Of a stretch of DNA of 64,000 nucleotides, positions 36,250-49,450 are shown in pieces; position 1 is the first letter of the stretch, and each line of letters begins with the position of its first letter. Source of the stretch: Sinonovacula constricta (Eukaryota > Mollusca > Bivalvia > Cardiida > Solecurtidae). Both the position numbers and the translations under genes were made by a program. Location: assembly GCA_007844125.1 (NCBI GenBank), contig CM017558.1, positions 46,882,164-46,946,163 on the forward strand, given 5' to 3'. The notes beneath the pieces are model-generated. The model saw only the letters and a program-made list of their open reading frames with translations. It made no database searches and was not told the origin of the DNA.

Positions 36250-39200
36250 TAGAATGATTACACATAGAAGTCACTTTGTTTATGCCACCACTATACTATA
36301 GTTCAATACAACTAGCAGACTTGAGGGATTTGTGCTTCCGTGTTGTAAATAGTTCTGAGGTTTTATTTCATTTTACTTTTTAACAAATAAATCATAAAAT
36401 AACTGGTGCTTTGTCTGTTGACGTATATATACAGATAGTATACTCTTACGTGCCAATTCTATATTTATCTACATACGTTCTTTAAAAAAGGAGCATTTAT
36501 TCAAAAATACACAGATCGTCTAAACAGCCTGTGTATAAACAATGCCTTCTCTTCAATCGTCGCCATGCTGACAGTTATTGCGACTGTACGGTGAATATCA
36601 AAGGAAACCAGACAGATAACCATTGTTGCTATTCTTTAAATATTCAGGGTGTTTGCATTAGCACCACAATAAAGTGACAGTGAGCACCCATCGTTGGGAA
36701 CAATGAGGTGGTTAATCTGATAATTAATGGAAGTGTCGGAGATTTATTTGCAAATGAAGTCATATTTATCCACATTATTCACACATCGCTTTTAATGTTA
36801 TCACATTATTAATACTCCTTTGTAATGTTTCAATCTAACAATGTTATCAAATGCAAGATTCAGCAACACGGCTTCTTTCTTCTTAGACGTAAGTGAATAA
36901 TATCTCCGGGGAAAAAAACAACAACACTATGACAGCGGTACCAAGCAATAAAAACAAAATTATATGGCGCAGAAGAATGGCAAAAACAATGCAGTCCGGG
37001 TATGTTAGCCAAAATTTAAGGCAAACCTCAAATGCATTAATTCACAAAAGTTATTTCTATTTTTTTATGCTTTGCATTCTGTATTTTGACCTCTGTGCAG
37101 AAAGTCATGAGAAGATGTGCAGAACACGAAAAGAATGTGATCATAATGTGCATATGTTACATAAAATTGTATGTTATTTAATATAATTACAATGCTAAGC
37201 TCATTATAATTTTTGCTTAATTCTACTGAAATAAAAATTAAGAAATACCTATTACTTAAAATACAAAGGTTTGACAGTATTCATTACATGTGTTTAGTCC
37301 TTTTAGCAATTTAAACGAATAAAGCAACCCAACTCAGTTTACACAGAATGCAAAATGAAAATGTTGTTTCTCATGCTTAATACTTTTTAAACACTATATA
37401 GATGGTGTTTTTATAATAGTACTGAAGTTATCATTTAATTGAATCATGCTGGCTTCACTAAGATATACTGTGATATTAAATGAAATTATCTTCCCTCATT
37501 TGGAGCTTCGCCAAGTATATTTATGTGTAAAAATGACCAATGATCAAAAAAACATAACCTACATAAGCATAAACTACTTACAGTACACTAAAGTGGTATT
37601 TGTTTTGTCCGGTAATAGAAAAAAGTTCGATGAATATTATAAATATCTACAGTACCTTTAACCTTTTGTCTACGGTTGCATTTATGAAGTCAACATTATG
37701 TCAGCAATTAATCTTTATCACAAGCACCATAAATAGTATATACAATGTATGTAAAACGTGAAATATTGATGCCGTTTGTTGGAAATTATAGCCATACATA
37801 GAAACTCAGTCGTAACATAGAATACTTTGGGTTTTAACAATCATCATTATTACCAATTGGAATACCTCTAAAAAAGGTGACGGCAATGCTATAAGACTAA
37901 ACACTCTTTATAAATTATAGTAGTTAGTATCCATTCACCGTGCGATGAATTGTTGTATTTGTCCTTTGTCTCAAACTGTACGTTGTTTGAGAACCGCTCT
38001 AGCATAATAGCTACATGTCTGCCGAAATAAAAATGCTAAACACTTCTGACCGCCATCATGCGTTGCTGAACGTAAACAACATCACATCGTCACAGACGAA
38101 TTGAGTAGTGGAATGGGCGGCATGACGACTTGATGACTACTGGCAAACCGTTGGCACCGCCTTCGATAGTCGGCATACACTTGGAGTGCAGAACCATCTG
38201 AAATAAGTCATATGAATCGCAGTTTCTTCAAAGTGGTATGCGAAAGTTTGCTTATATCAATACAATGCCACACTTTATTACCCCTGTTTTGGGGTTTATG
38301 TGCATAATGTATGCATTAGCTCATTGTTTAGTCTAAGAAAATACGATTTTGAGACTACTTCAATTGAAAGTCAGGAAGAAAAACGTGAAAAATCAGTGTT
38401 TATGTTCACGTTTTTACAAATCTATAAATAAGCACAATGTAGATTATTGCTTCAATAGGTATCGATGTCAGACTTCAGCTGTATAAGCAAGCGTACTTAG
38501 AGAAGATAAAGTTTAACTATAAGTGCTGATATCGTATAAGGACTGTTAGTGTTGGCTCACATTTTGTTTTCTATGATTTACTTACATAGATAAAAACACA
38601 CGACATAAAAATCAGTAAAATTCCTTAATGAAGCAATATCAAGTTACTAACTGTAAGTTATGAAGAATGTAACATATAGTAAAAGATGTCGAAATGATTA
38701 CCATTGTTGCCACGAGTAGACAGTTTAAATACCTCACCACAGGCTGGCTTGTTTTATAGCCAATTTAACTTGCATATCATAAGCATCATTGATGTAAAAT
38801 GCCTGATAAATAAGAAGATATGCATACTGATAACCAGTCAAGAGTCGGCAAACTCTAGCGAGAGGTACCTTCAACCTCTTCCACTGTTGCCTGTATGGAT
38901 CCTGATAATTACAGCACCTTCCTGCTGACATATGATTTTAAAAAGTGTAACTCAGCTGCTGCCTGGTGCGTGCCGAAACTAAAATTACATAACGAACGTA
39001 TCACCATGGCGTGTTTTATTTTAACACAGTGTAATTTGTTTTGCTTGAAATATAACACAACCAGCGGAAACCATAAATACATGGTTTATTGTGATTTTAT
39101 TTCATATTATTAGAAAATCAGATTATACTGAATACTTTAATATTCTACACGAATTAAAAACAGACTTGTAAACAAATTACAAGTTCTTGGGTTGATAAAC

Positions 39201-40890
39201 GTATAATGGTGCTTCAAAGGTTCTTAAAACTACTCTTAACATTTCAATGTTTTTTTTTAGTTTACATATATATGCACGTATATAAACTGTCACCCAAACG
39301 TTACAAGAAAGGAAAATGTAAATTAGTCTACTTTCATGATGGTTGGGCATCTTTTCCATGGAATGGCTTCCTTAATGTCTCTCAAAGATGACTAGCTTAC
39401 GTGAAACGCAAATAAAAAATACCGTTATTCAAAAGTTCAATGTATCATGGTGAAGTCAAGGAATGTTAGTCTCTTTACACAAAACAATTTATCAGCCAGG
39501 TTTCTCACAGAACACATGATGTGGGTTGTCAAAAAGGTGTCTCATATCTATGGTTTACTTATTATCAGCACCAGTGGTACTTAGGAAATTTACTTTAAGT
39601 TTGTGCTATCTTACACTGATTATATCCGGGTTTAAAGTTAAGATGCCTACTATTTAAATCCCGAAGGCCCGAGGTAAATAAGTTAATAAATTAACGTTTA
39701 TTGCAGCTTTGGCCAAATTTCTATAAATATGTTATATATTAAAATTATCTTTGGAAATTAATATGAACGTACCAGATTTTGATCTGTGTTTGATTGTATT
39801 CAAATAAATATTAAAATCTACATTTTTTAACATAATAAAACAAAAACATGGTGTTTCACGAACGATCTGTTTACAAAAGTAAGAAAATATGTGGCATACA
39901 AAAAATTGCAATTGCTTATCATGCCAGCGTTTTGTTATATTTATTATCACCTTCTAATGTCCATTATGCATCATAAATAATGACACACACCATATTAAAC
40001 GCCTAGAATCCGACATGTTCATGCTGAATTTTCATATGAATCAGGACCGTATCTCTACAACGATCTAGAGATAAAACTGGATATATGTGTTGTAAGTAAA
40101 TGATAATAAGCAAGGACACTCATAGTTATTCTCAAATCTCTGCCACGTAGGTTCGACGCCACGTTGGGACAAAAAAGAATTATTTGAGGATCCATACCTT
40201 ACCCAGATTAATTTAGAATCTTCCTCTTTAATGGTGGCCAAAGTTAGTTTTGTGTTGGTACGATGTATACATAGAAGTAAATCAGATGGAGTACCATTTT
40301 TGTTAAAATGTTTCTTACTTTATGATACCCGCGGTGTGCTACTATTATAACTATTAATTGCTATCTTACAACCATCGTTGTAATTAATGGTGGTCGTTAA
40401 GCAGTATGTTATTGAAAACGTATCTGTTATATTACACAAATGTATGATTATAACATGCACTAACTCGTCCTGCTGGAGACTGAATAGTCTACAGCGTTTG
40501 GGGATCACGTATTAATAGCAAACATTTGGAATATCATATATTTCTCTTTGATTTATAACAAGACCGTTTTAAATGCTCAAGCGATAGACATATCATATAA
40601 AAGACATGTTTATAAATATATAGAACATAAACTGTTACCATCATACGAATATGTGTCATCATGTGGACTAATTAAAATGAAATTTGTAAACTGCATTCCT
40701 TATTAAACAATCACTTTGACTGAAACAGATCATACGTTTCTATCTAACAAAGTAATCAATTACTGAATTCGTCATGGCTTCTTATTTTCCTCCCTTCGAC
40801 AGCCTTTGAAGTTTTATTTTAGGAAAATAACTTCTTGAGAAATGTTTGTTGTTGTTTTGTTGTTGTTGTTTTTTGTGAATAGAATTATGA
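36250..40890. other. 4.6-kb interval without recognised genes
   Basis: AT-rich sequence with only short ORFs (at most 97 codons at 36893-37186), none with a recognisable domain. A GC-richer island at about 38040-38210 (cttctgaccgccatcatgcg, then gcaccgccttcgatagtcgg) is noted but not assigned. Confidence 0.5.
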
Positions 40891-40894
40891 TAAA

Positions 40895-41370
40895 GATTAT
40901 GCGCATATTGACAACAACTTCCCTGGGCAATTATTCATTTGTTAGTGACGGTCATGTCTTTCCGTGATATAACAACGGCCATAATGAAGTGATATGCAGG
41001 AGGATATATGTTGTTTGTCTAGTTACTGGTTACGCCTTTTGGAATGATTGGTCTATATTTGTCGTGTCTTGGACAGGGCATTAAGGAAACATGTCGGCCA
41101 GAAAATAAGGAATGTAATTGGAGTTTTTTTTATTGTTGCTTCTGTTGCTTCTTTTGATTTTGCTGTTCTTGCTGTTGTTCTTGTTGCCATTAATGATGTG
41201 GTTGCTGTTGTTTGGTTTGTTGTTGTTGTAACTGCCAGTGTTGTTCCTAATGATGATAATGTGGTTGCTGTTTTGTGGTTTTTTTTTTTTTTTGCTCCTG
41301 CTTGTTGTTGTCGTTATTGTTGTTGTTGTTGCTGCTGCTGTTGTACATATTGCTGCTTGATCACAAATTA
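40895..41370. repeat. Relic of the pre-gene segment of the unit
   Basis: It matches 51535-51860 (unit C) and 24895-25190 (unit B): tattgacaacaacttc, ataatgaagtgatatgcag, cgtgtcttggacagggcatt, then a GTT/GCT-rich block. No deaminase-like gene follows; instead, after about 590 bp, unit C begins. It suggests an older, mostly erased unit between B and C. Confidence 0.75.
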
Positions 41371-44134
41371 AAGATAATTTAGAGAACGTGCCATTTTTAT
41401 GCTTTTGAGTTATGTATAAACGTTGATTTCCTTAAAGAAACTGATGTTAGAGATATGCTGATATGGACAAAGCTCTTTTCCCTTATGTGTTTGGGGTGTG
41501 CTTGTGCCGCCAAGAACAGGGCTTGAAATCTTTTATTTTTTAAATCTACAATGTTAATTCCATTAACGTGTAAACTAGCAAACAGTGATATCATTGTATA
41601 TCTGCTGCTATAAGAAGCATCATAAAATGTCGATTGCTGCTGTTCTAACTTTTTTTAGAATTGTCATGCAGCACCGAACATTAATTTGGTTGTTGTCAAT
41701 GTACACGTATCATTGTTATCTACTTCTGTAATAAAAAATTACAAAACGTGACTGAATCACTTGAGAAAATAATCTCCAAAGTTTTTCCATTTAGAATCAA
41801 TATATGCATAATGATGAACCGTTAACAAAGTTATGTCTAAGGAGAAACAGCGGGAATATATGTATGGTAGATGTAATAAGGTGTGTCGGCCGTATTCCTT
41901 CCCAGAATGTAGTTTATATATAAGGCAAAAGACTAACAGAGTAGACACTATTGAGCCAGTTATTGAGCCACAAGGGCCGGGATAATTATCTCAGTAATGT
42001 TCGTTCAGCGATACATAGTAAGTAGTAGAGAAGAGCTACCAACGAATGGCTTTTACTTTTTAAATTAATCGTCTTTTATTTGTGCTGGTAATATGTTGTC
42101 CTTCCTTTGTTCTCTATAACAACAATTAACACATTATTTGTGTCGTATATTTACAGTTTCGTCCTGGTATATTATGAAGTAAAACTGTTGTTGTTGTTGT
42201 TTGAGTAAACACATAGTAATAGTTTTTTATTGGAGTTTGGCGCCAGTTTGATGTCTTACTTGTAATTGAATGTAATTAAATTAATATGTCTTTATATAAT
42301 TATTAATCGGCGCCGTTTAGTGGGATTATTTAGTTGTCGCATAGACAAAGGAACAGGAAGTGCCAGGGTATATATAGGTGGACGCAATGACATCAAAATA
42401 GTTTAAGCTTACAGAATTGTGAAACTCTAATGTATTGATAACTACTCGTACACCAACAAAACCTTTATCTCCTGTCTGTTGCGTGGATCTTCATATTCCT
42501 CTTTTATATTTAATTGTTTTTATTTATTACAACTGATGGGTTTACGGTCCTATATATATCTTGTTTTATTTAGGTGATAGATTTTTAATTTGAGTGGTAA
42601 ATTACAAATAACGCTCGGTGTAGATGCACAGTAATCTAATCTTGAAGACCGTAGAATCAGGTGAATTACAAATCATCTTAACAAACATCGTGTATTATAA
42701 TTGAATAAATAATGCAAAACCAAATTCGTTTTCCATTCAATCACAATTTCCAAACAGTATCACGTTATCTGAAATACTGACAAGCCCTTTTTTCAAATAT
42801 AAAAAGAATTCCCCACTGTTCCACAATTTTAACATCGTTTAATAGTTCTTAGCAGGACTTCTTTGTTTTGTTTGTTTTTTAAATTGTATTCATATTTTAT
42901 ATTTATGTTTAATATTAAATATTTCACACGTTTTGGTAAACTCGAGTATAATTATTGGCTTTTGTAAACTTATATGCAGACTGAGCTAAGCACAGTAATA
43001 CTGACTTGATCTTGACTTTGTATTTCCAATTACGAAGGCCGCAGAGCCGCGTGATTAATTACAAAACATCTGCACAATTCCTCTCCTTATTCTATCATTT
43101 ACTACAAAGTGGACATTATTGTTTAAATTGGCGTCACTCCTTTATACATTATGACCCCATTACTTAGATCCAAGCATTCACGCTATTGTGTTGCTTGTTC
43201 AAGGGAGTTAACTCCAAAAACATTTACAAGTTGGTTCAAACAAGTTAATACCCATTAGGAAATGTGACACTGTTATACAAAATAATGCGCGCAAAATAAA
43301 CCTTGGTCAAAATCAGGTTCACGTTGATCATATTGAGCTGTTTAAAAAAGTCACAAAAGCAAGGTTCGTGTTCCATAACGCCAGGTGATATACTTCTTAA
43401 ATACAATACAAGCATCATTTAAAACCAGACAACAAATCAAGTTACGTATAAGAATCGCATTGGATATATCCATATCAATACAATTTGTATTGACATATCG
43501 TCGCTACTTTTCTGTCGATAAAAGTGATTTCCGACATTTTCTTATATCAAGTACATATAACAATAATATCTTACCCCTGTTTGTGGGGGTGGTGGGACTT
43601 GAACATATTTCTGCATAAAACTCAAACAGTACAGACCGTACAATGATTTGCACTAAATATTTATCCTCTCTAAATCTTTTAATAAGTCCGATGTGGATTT
43701 CTTCTCAAATTGGTATAGCTGTTAGAGCAGAAACCCTTGGGATGATAAAACGTGATCGAGAAAGTGATCACGTGGTTTTCTTAGTTTGAAAATGGGTATT
43801 AGTGCACATGAGCTTCAATAGGAAATACATGTTTTAACTAACGTGTCGGGTGTTCTGCTTCACTTTCTCATAGTTATAGACCATCAAGAAACGGTCTTCC
43901 GCGGTATGTTTTCAGGTAACGATAATTAATTTGGCTAATTACGGGGATATAACAGTGCCATTTGTCCGATATCGGTACACATTATCTGCATCTTAAAACT
44001 GCACTGTTATAACTCACCTTCCAAATGGATACAATTTTTTGTTTATTATTTTATTTAATGGTATACATAATAATACTTTTTCGCATAAACATTTATTTTC
44101 CGGAAATACGAAATCATTATCATTGTTTCTGCAC

Positions 44135-44144
44135 TTTCACTTTC
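44135..44144 (-). promoter_or_regulatory. ISRE-like box in left part of unit C
   Basis: TTTCACTTTC followed by gtaggcgcgataaact. The matching place in unit A (about 2690) has diverged to gttcactttcg. Confidence 0.25.
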
Positions 44145-44546
44145 GTAGGCGCGATAAACTGCATTATCCGAACAACACACGCCGTGTTAAAAAGTGTACC
44201 ATAAGTGTCGACAGCAGAATGGGACCAAAATAACAAAAACACAAACCTCTTTAGCATATTGTTAATAAACTTAGAAGTATTAACTACAACAATTCGGTAA
44301 CATAAAACTCGTGGTGATATGGTACCACAATCATTATGTAAAGCTTTCGATTCAACTAGTAAAATTGTGAACATTTAACGCCTTTAAAATAAATACAGTG
44401 TGTGTGTGTGGAGGGGGGGGGGGAATGACATGCATGTAAAGAATACAAGTGACGCTTTATTACCCCGTTTTATCACCTATTACCTTTAGTTTGAAACCCT
44501 TTCAATTAAATTTATCTGGAGAAAATAATAATTCTGTATATGGATT

Positions 44547-44867
44547 GTGTTCTTAGAGATTAGTGCCAATTCAAGTTGCAAGAACTGCCCTTTCCGGTCT
44601 GAATCAGAGCTCAATAACAATTGCATGAGTAACGTTGGTAAAAAGGAAGATATGTATTTAAGTTACTTCTCGATGACTCATAAACAGACGTGCAAAGAAT
44701 ATTTAGGTGAATACCCTATACATCTTTACCATTGTCGCGTTTACCTCACACAATTAATCGCGCCTGGAAAGATAAAATCTCCGCATTTCTTTATAAGGTG
44801 CGTTGTATTAAAGGAGACATCTGCTTTGTTTCTTGTCATAAGAACGGTAAGTATAAATATTACTTAA
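44547..44867 (+). other. 106-codon ORF ending at a splice-donor-like site
   Basis: The ORF runs through MSNVGKKEDMYLSYFSM and a KQTCKEYLGEYPIHLYHC stretch. At 44845 it meets aagaacGGTAAGTATA, a strong 5' splice-site consensus also present in unit A near 4397. Unit A has a stop inside the matching frame (cctgaaacaataa at about 4291-4303), and B and D lack the donor. Coding status is doubtful; no family was recognised. Confidence 0.15.
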
Positions 44868-45975
44868 CTGTTTTAATTGGTAGTTTGTGAATGATAACAT
44901 AAAACGTAATAATTAGTAAGAATGTTACATTCAAAGACATCATTTTGCGGCAAACAGTAACAGCCATTCTAGGATAAGGTTTTATTGCCGATTGCTACGA
45001 AGAAATAAAGGCGCTTTACAGTTTTTTTTCATATTTTAAGCTACTCTAACAAAAGCTAACTATATTTTCTAATATAATCAGTGTAGACTTTTCTTTCGAG
45101 GGAATGTCTGCTTTCATTAATTTGAAGACAACACATGGCATGTTTCCTATATATGCATTTGACACATTTTAGATACCTGTTACATAGCAAATTAATGTCA
45201 AGATGCTAGATTCTCAAATAAGGTTAAATGCATTCAATCAGAACCAATTAGAATCCGTGCAGTGCTGCAGACTATGTCAGTTCTCTGTATCGCACACATT
45301 TCTCTTCAAAGACTTGACGTGGCTAGACAATAAAGGTGCCTTATAACTATGGTTTTCTCAGTTCCAGCACCATTGATGATGTGGTTTAACCAACACGTCA
45401 GTCGAGTTGTGTATTAATCTAATCACAAGGCCATAATCGAAAATGTAAATTCATTAACATTACTTTCGCTTTTTTCATGTTTCAGCAATAATGTTTTATA
45501 TCATTATTTACCGTTGAAAAGGTAAATAAGAAAAGGTCCTATCAAAACTCTAACAGATATTTAAATTTTATCTACACGTAGATAAAGGCAAACAAGGTAA
45601 ACGCAAATGTGAAAAACAAATAAACACAGAGACGAGACATAACATACATAAAGAAAAACCATCAGTTACCGCCTTGGAACGGTCAGTCGGCAAAAGGGCC
45701 AACTGGGGTGCTTAAACCTGGTTTGTGGAGCGCTCCAACCTCGCACTTCCTGAAGGTTTTTCTAGCTAACAAACAGTGTAAATAACAACATCCCGTCAAA
45801 GTGAAACAACTAACAATAAGCACCTGCATCGGGAGTTAAAACAAATACAATTAACTTATATACATACATTACAAGTAGCAACAAAGTAAACTATAAAAAT
45901 ATGTACAGTATGTACAGTAGATAAAATCCTCGGCAACGTAAAATCAAAAATCCCAAACGAGAGATCAATTTGAAG

Positions 45976-46138
45976 TGAAACAGCCCATGCGCTGATATAT
46001 TATAAGATATAGGAATAGATAAAACAGTTCAAGCGCTGATATATTATAAGATATTATAAGAACAAATAAAACAGCCCAAGCGCTGATATATTATAAGAAC
46101 AAATAAATAAAACAGCCCAAGCGCTGATATATAACAAG
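45976..46138. repeat. Tandem repeat ~45 bp x 4 in the RT element 3' region
   Basis: Four copies of a unit with aaaacagcccaagcgctgat followed by atattataaga and a variable aacaaata run. The solo copy at 34.7 kb has one unit (aacagcccgagcggtgaagt), so the array expanded in this copy. Confidence 0.8.
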
Positions 46139-46539
46139 ATCAATTTAAATATGCTATGACATTATGTTCTAAAAGTGTCAAAAGTGAAATGTAAAAAAAA
46201 TACGAAAATATACAACGAAATTTAGAAAACAACCTACCCACAAAAATAAAATAAAACATAGTATTGTTAAGAGCTAATAAGTTAAAAAATAAAAGTTCAT
46301 GAAAAGCCGAGGATTTATCCGTAGTTGGCATATTATATGTAAGAAAGGTACTAAAATCCCGATGTTATACCTACTGTGCAATCTCACGTAAAGGGTATGG
46401 AGACTGCTCAAGTTGTCTCACCTATATAGGGCACGACTGGAGAGATGAAGAGACAAGAATTCCAACAGTAACCGTTCAATAATGGCTTTAAGTCACTGTT
46501 TTCATATAGTCTCAACGACCTGTCCGGTCATCGTGTAAT

Positions 46540-47342
46540 TTAAAAGCAATGCAAGTTCTTGACTGTAAAAGGGTCAATTGCAAGCAATGCAGTACAACGT
46601 AGAATTCCCGGGTTGTAACCGTCTGCAATACATTTTCTGATAAGTTTTGTAAAGTGGTCAGAAAAGTTATTGAGACCCTTAATTTTCTTTATCTTGTATA
46701 AAACATTTCCATAAAATGCAGGATGGCTTATGCCTTTTTGCATCATTGTTTTCATACTGCTATTATACTTAGAAGCAATAAAACCATTGCGGTGAAAGAA
46801 TTTTGAAAACGCCTTTCTTAATTTATGAAAACGAAAGCCTTGCTGTAACAGTTTAGAAGAAATAAACAGGTTTCTAGCATTGAAATCTTCTACTTTAGTA
46901 CAAACTCGTGCAAACCTTGTAAGTTGTGATATGTAAATACCATAAGAGGTAGCACGAGATGAATCACCGTCAAGGTATGGATAATTCACAATACTAAAGT
47001 TGAAATCATCTCTCTTGTCATAGACTTTAGTAGAGACGTTGTCATTGGAAATAGCGATCTCAATATCTAGAAACGCTGCATTTAAATGTCAGTTATTTGC
47101 TTTATTAAGGGTAAGTTCTGGAGGGTAAATAAGATGGATCATTTGAGAAAAGAAAGGATTATCTATAGTAAGAATATCGTCAAGATAGCGTGAGGTTAAG
47201 TTGAAAGCCTCTATAATGTGGCTTTGGTTAGAAGGAGATAAAGTTAACATGAAATCACGTTCAAAGCAGTATAAAAACAAATCGGCAATCAATGGTGCAC
47301 AGTTGGTTCCCATAGGAATACCAATTACTTGTCTAAATAAAG
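46540..47342 (-). pseudogene. Reverse transcriptase C-terminal part, one stop codon
   Basis: The frame starts LFRQVIGIPMGTNCAPLIAD (an RT core motif with the usual Pro-Met-Gly), followed by SRYLDDIL, the catalytic YLDD box, then IYPPELTLNKAN. A TGA at 47089-47091 interrupts it. The same frame continues with a YDKRDDF-type strand, NYPYLDGD, TSYGIYISQL and a conserved basic thumb/C-terminal segment to the stop at 46540. The finger domain and everything before are missing. No GIY-YIG endonuclease was recognised. The single stop suggests fairly recent decay. Confidence 0.75.
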
Positions 47343-47725
47343 TGTTAACGATGCTGTTGACAAAAGCAAACCTATTTCATACTAAAACCCTTTAAATGGG
47401 GTGTATGTAAGATAATAAGAAGCATAAACACGTAGTTATTTTCGGCCCCTAGTTAGTGGGTTCTAATGCAAGTCGAGGAAATAACTTTTATATATAATAT
47501 GAGGTCTTTTTTATCCAGATTCATCTGGATTCTTTCTCGATATGACGAAGACTGAAAGTCAAAGGCTCTCTGGAAATCATGTTTTAAAAATACGACGATG
47601 GATTATGATATATATGTTCTCCTTAAATATTGTCTATTTTAAACATATTATTGCTAAATATAAAAATTTGATATGCACTAATTTGTTGAGTTGTTGAGTA
47701 CCACACCGTCGGTGTTGAGTTGTTT

Positions 47726-47930
47726 TTTCCGTTGATGAGTAAGGACAGACATCCGGCCCGGTCACCGTACATTATTACTAAAGTAAACAAAGTCAACATA
47801 AGAATTGGAATGATATTGTTAGCGGATCATTTGCTTATTTCTTGTGGCAATGGGGCGGTCTTTTTCGTGTTTCATGCAGAAGCAACTAATTGTCATGAAG
47901 ATAGAATATTAACGAATACTTCTTGGTGCT
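47726..47930 (+). pseudogene. Possible integrase C-terminal remnant (unit C)
   Basis: This is the paralogue of the block at 5490-5690. It keeps MSKDRHPARSPYIITKVNKV and is open for about 85 codons from 47720, but the second half no longer matches the frame used in unit A. It is a decayed fragment older than the A/C duplication. Confidence 0.3.
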
Positions 47931-48299
47931 TTCACTGGAACGATTGTCTAATAGTATTTGTGCAAATGTGCATACAACGGTAAAGACTGATTTTTTAGTT
48001 CCACTTTACAACTGTAAATACTGTTAACTGTTAATACAACTGTTATTTTGAAATTACTGTATGTTGTCATATTTTAATTGGATTGGGATATTGAAGTTAT
48101 ACTGTTTGTGTCAAAGAAAATAAACGGCAACAAGTGTAAAGTATAAGCCTCAAACAACCCGACCCTTTTGCAGACTAACCAAACAAAAGCCGTGACATTT
48201 GGCTTGGTCTCTATGTAATGTCTCGTCTCAGATTTCCTTTTAAATTCTACCTTTTACTCAGTGGGTGTACCTCTGTTTAAGTTAGTTCAAGATAGTTAC

Positions 48300-49450
48300 T
48301 GGTAATTATAGCGGTTGAGGAAGTGGTTAGGATTATGAGTGTGGTAGTTGCAACCTATTTGGTGGGTTGGTATTTGTAACGATAGCGGTTGCGGTAGTGG
48401 AAGGAATTATCTGTAATTATAGTTTGTAAGATGATATTTGGTAATTGTAGTTTGTGGGTTGGTATTGGTGACGATAGCGGTTACAGTAGTGGTAGGGATT
48501 ATCGGTGCGGTAGTTGTAATTGTAGTTTGTGAGATGGTATTGGTAATTGTAGTTTGTGGGTTGGTATTGGTGACGATAGCGGTTGCGGTAGTGGAATGGG
48601 TATTATCCGTGCGGTAGTTGTAATTGTAGTTTGTGAGATGGTATTGGTAATTGTAGTTTGTGAGTTGGTATTGGTGACGATAGCGGTTGCAGTTATGGAA
48701 AGGGTATTATCGGTGCTGTAGTTGTAATTGTAGTTTGTGAGATGGTATTGGTAATTGTAGTTTGTGGGTTAGTATTTGTAACAATAGCCGTTGCGGTAGT
48801 GGTAGGGATTATCAGTGCGGTAGTTGTAATTGTAGTTTGTGAGTTGGTATTGGAGACGATAGCGGTTGCGGTAGTGGAATGGGTATTATCCGTGCGGTAG
48901 TTGTAATTGTAGTTTGTGAGATAGTATTGGTAATTGTAGTTTGTGGGTTAGTATTGGTAATTGTAGTTCGTGTGTTGGTATTGGTGACGATAGCGGTTGA
49001 GGTAGGGGAAGGGATTATCGGTGCGGTAGTTGTAATTGTAGTTTGTGAGATAGTATTGGTAATTGTAGTTTGTGAGATAGTATTGGTAATTGTAGTTCGT
49101 GTGTTGGTATTGGTGACGATAGCGGTTGAGGTAGGGGAAGATATTATCGGTGCGGTAGTTGTAATTGTAGTTTGTGAGATAGTATTGGTAATTGTAGTTT
49201 GAGAGATAGTATTGGTAATTGTAGTTCGTGTGTTGGTATTGGTGACGATAGCGGTTGAGGTAGGGGAAGGGATTATCGGTGAGGTAGTTGTAATTGTAGT
49301 TTGTGAGATAGTATTGGTAATTGTAGTTTGTGGGTTGGTATTGGTGACGATATCAGTTGAGGAAATGGTAGGTATTATGAGTGTGGTAGTTGTAATTGCA
49401 GTTTGTGGGTTGGTATTTGTAACAATAGTGGTTGCAGTAATGATTTTAGC
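48300..49450. repeat. GT-rich minisatellite, unit C
   Basis: The same 27-bp and ~45-bp modules as in unit A, in a regular higher-order pattern near 48960-49330: one long module, then two or three short modules, repeated at roughly 120 bp with few differences. That regularity points to recent homogenisation. Confidence 0.92.

Larger units (their letters stand above)
45521..47342 (-). mobile_element. 5'-truncated retroelement with RT, minus strand
   Basis: On the minus strand the element runs from the RT ORF (47342 down to 46540) through a roughly 1-kb 3' region to the terminus aggaccttttcttatttacc at 45521. Unit A has no element at the matching place: it reads ttacctttgaaaatacttag near 4918, and the two units rejoin at gttaacgatgc (about 5033/47346), with about 100 bp of A missing in C. 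The 3' region recurs as solo copies at 30.5, 33.7 and 34.3 kb. The RT type suggests a Penelope-like or related group; this is tentative. Confidence 0.75.

Noticed and set aside
45976..46138. Possible hammerhead ribozyme array in the RT element
   Set aside because: The gcgctgatatat string lacks the CTGATGA and GAAA core pairing needed; no catalytic core could be placed.
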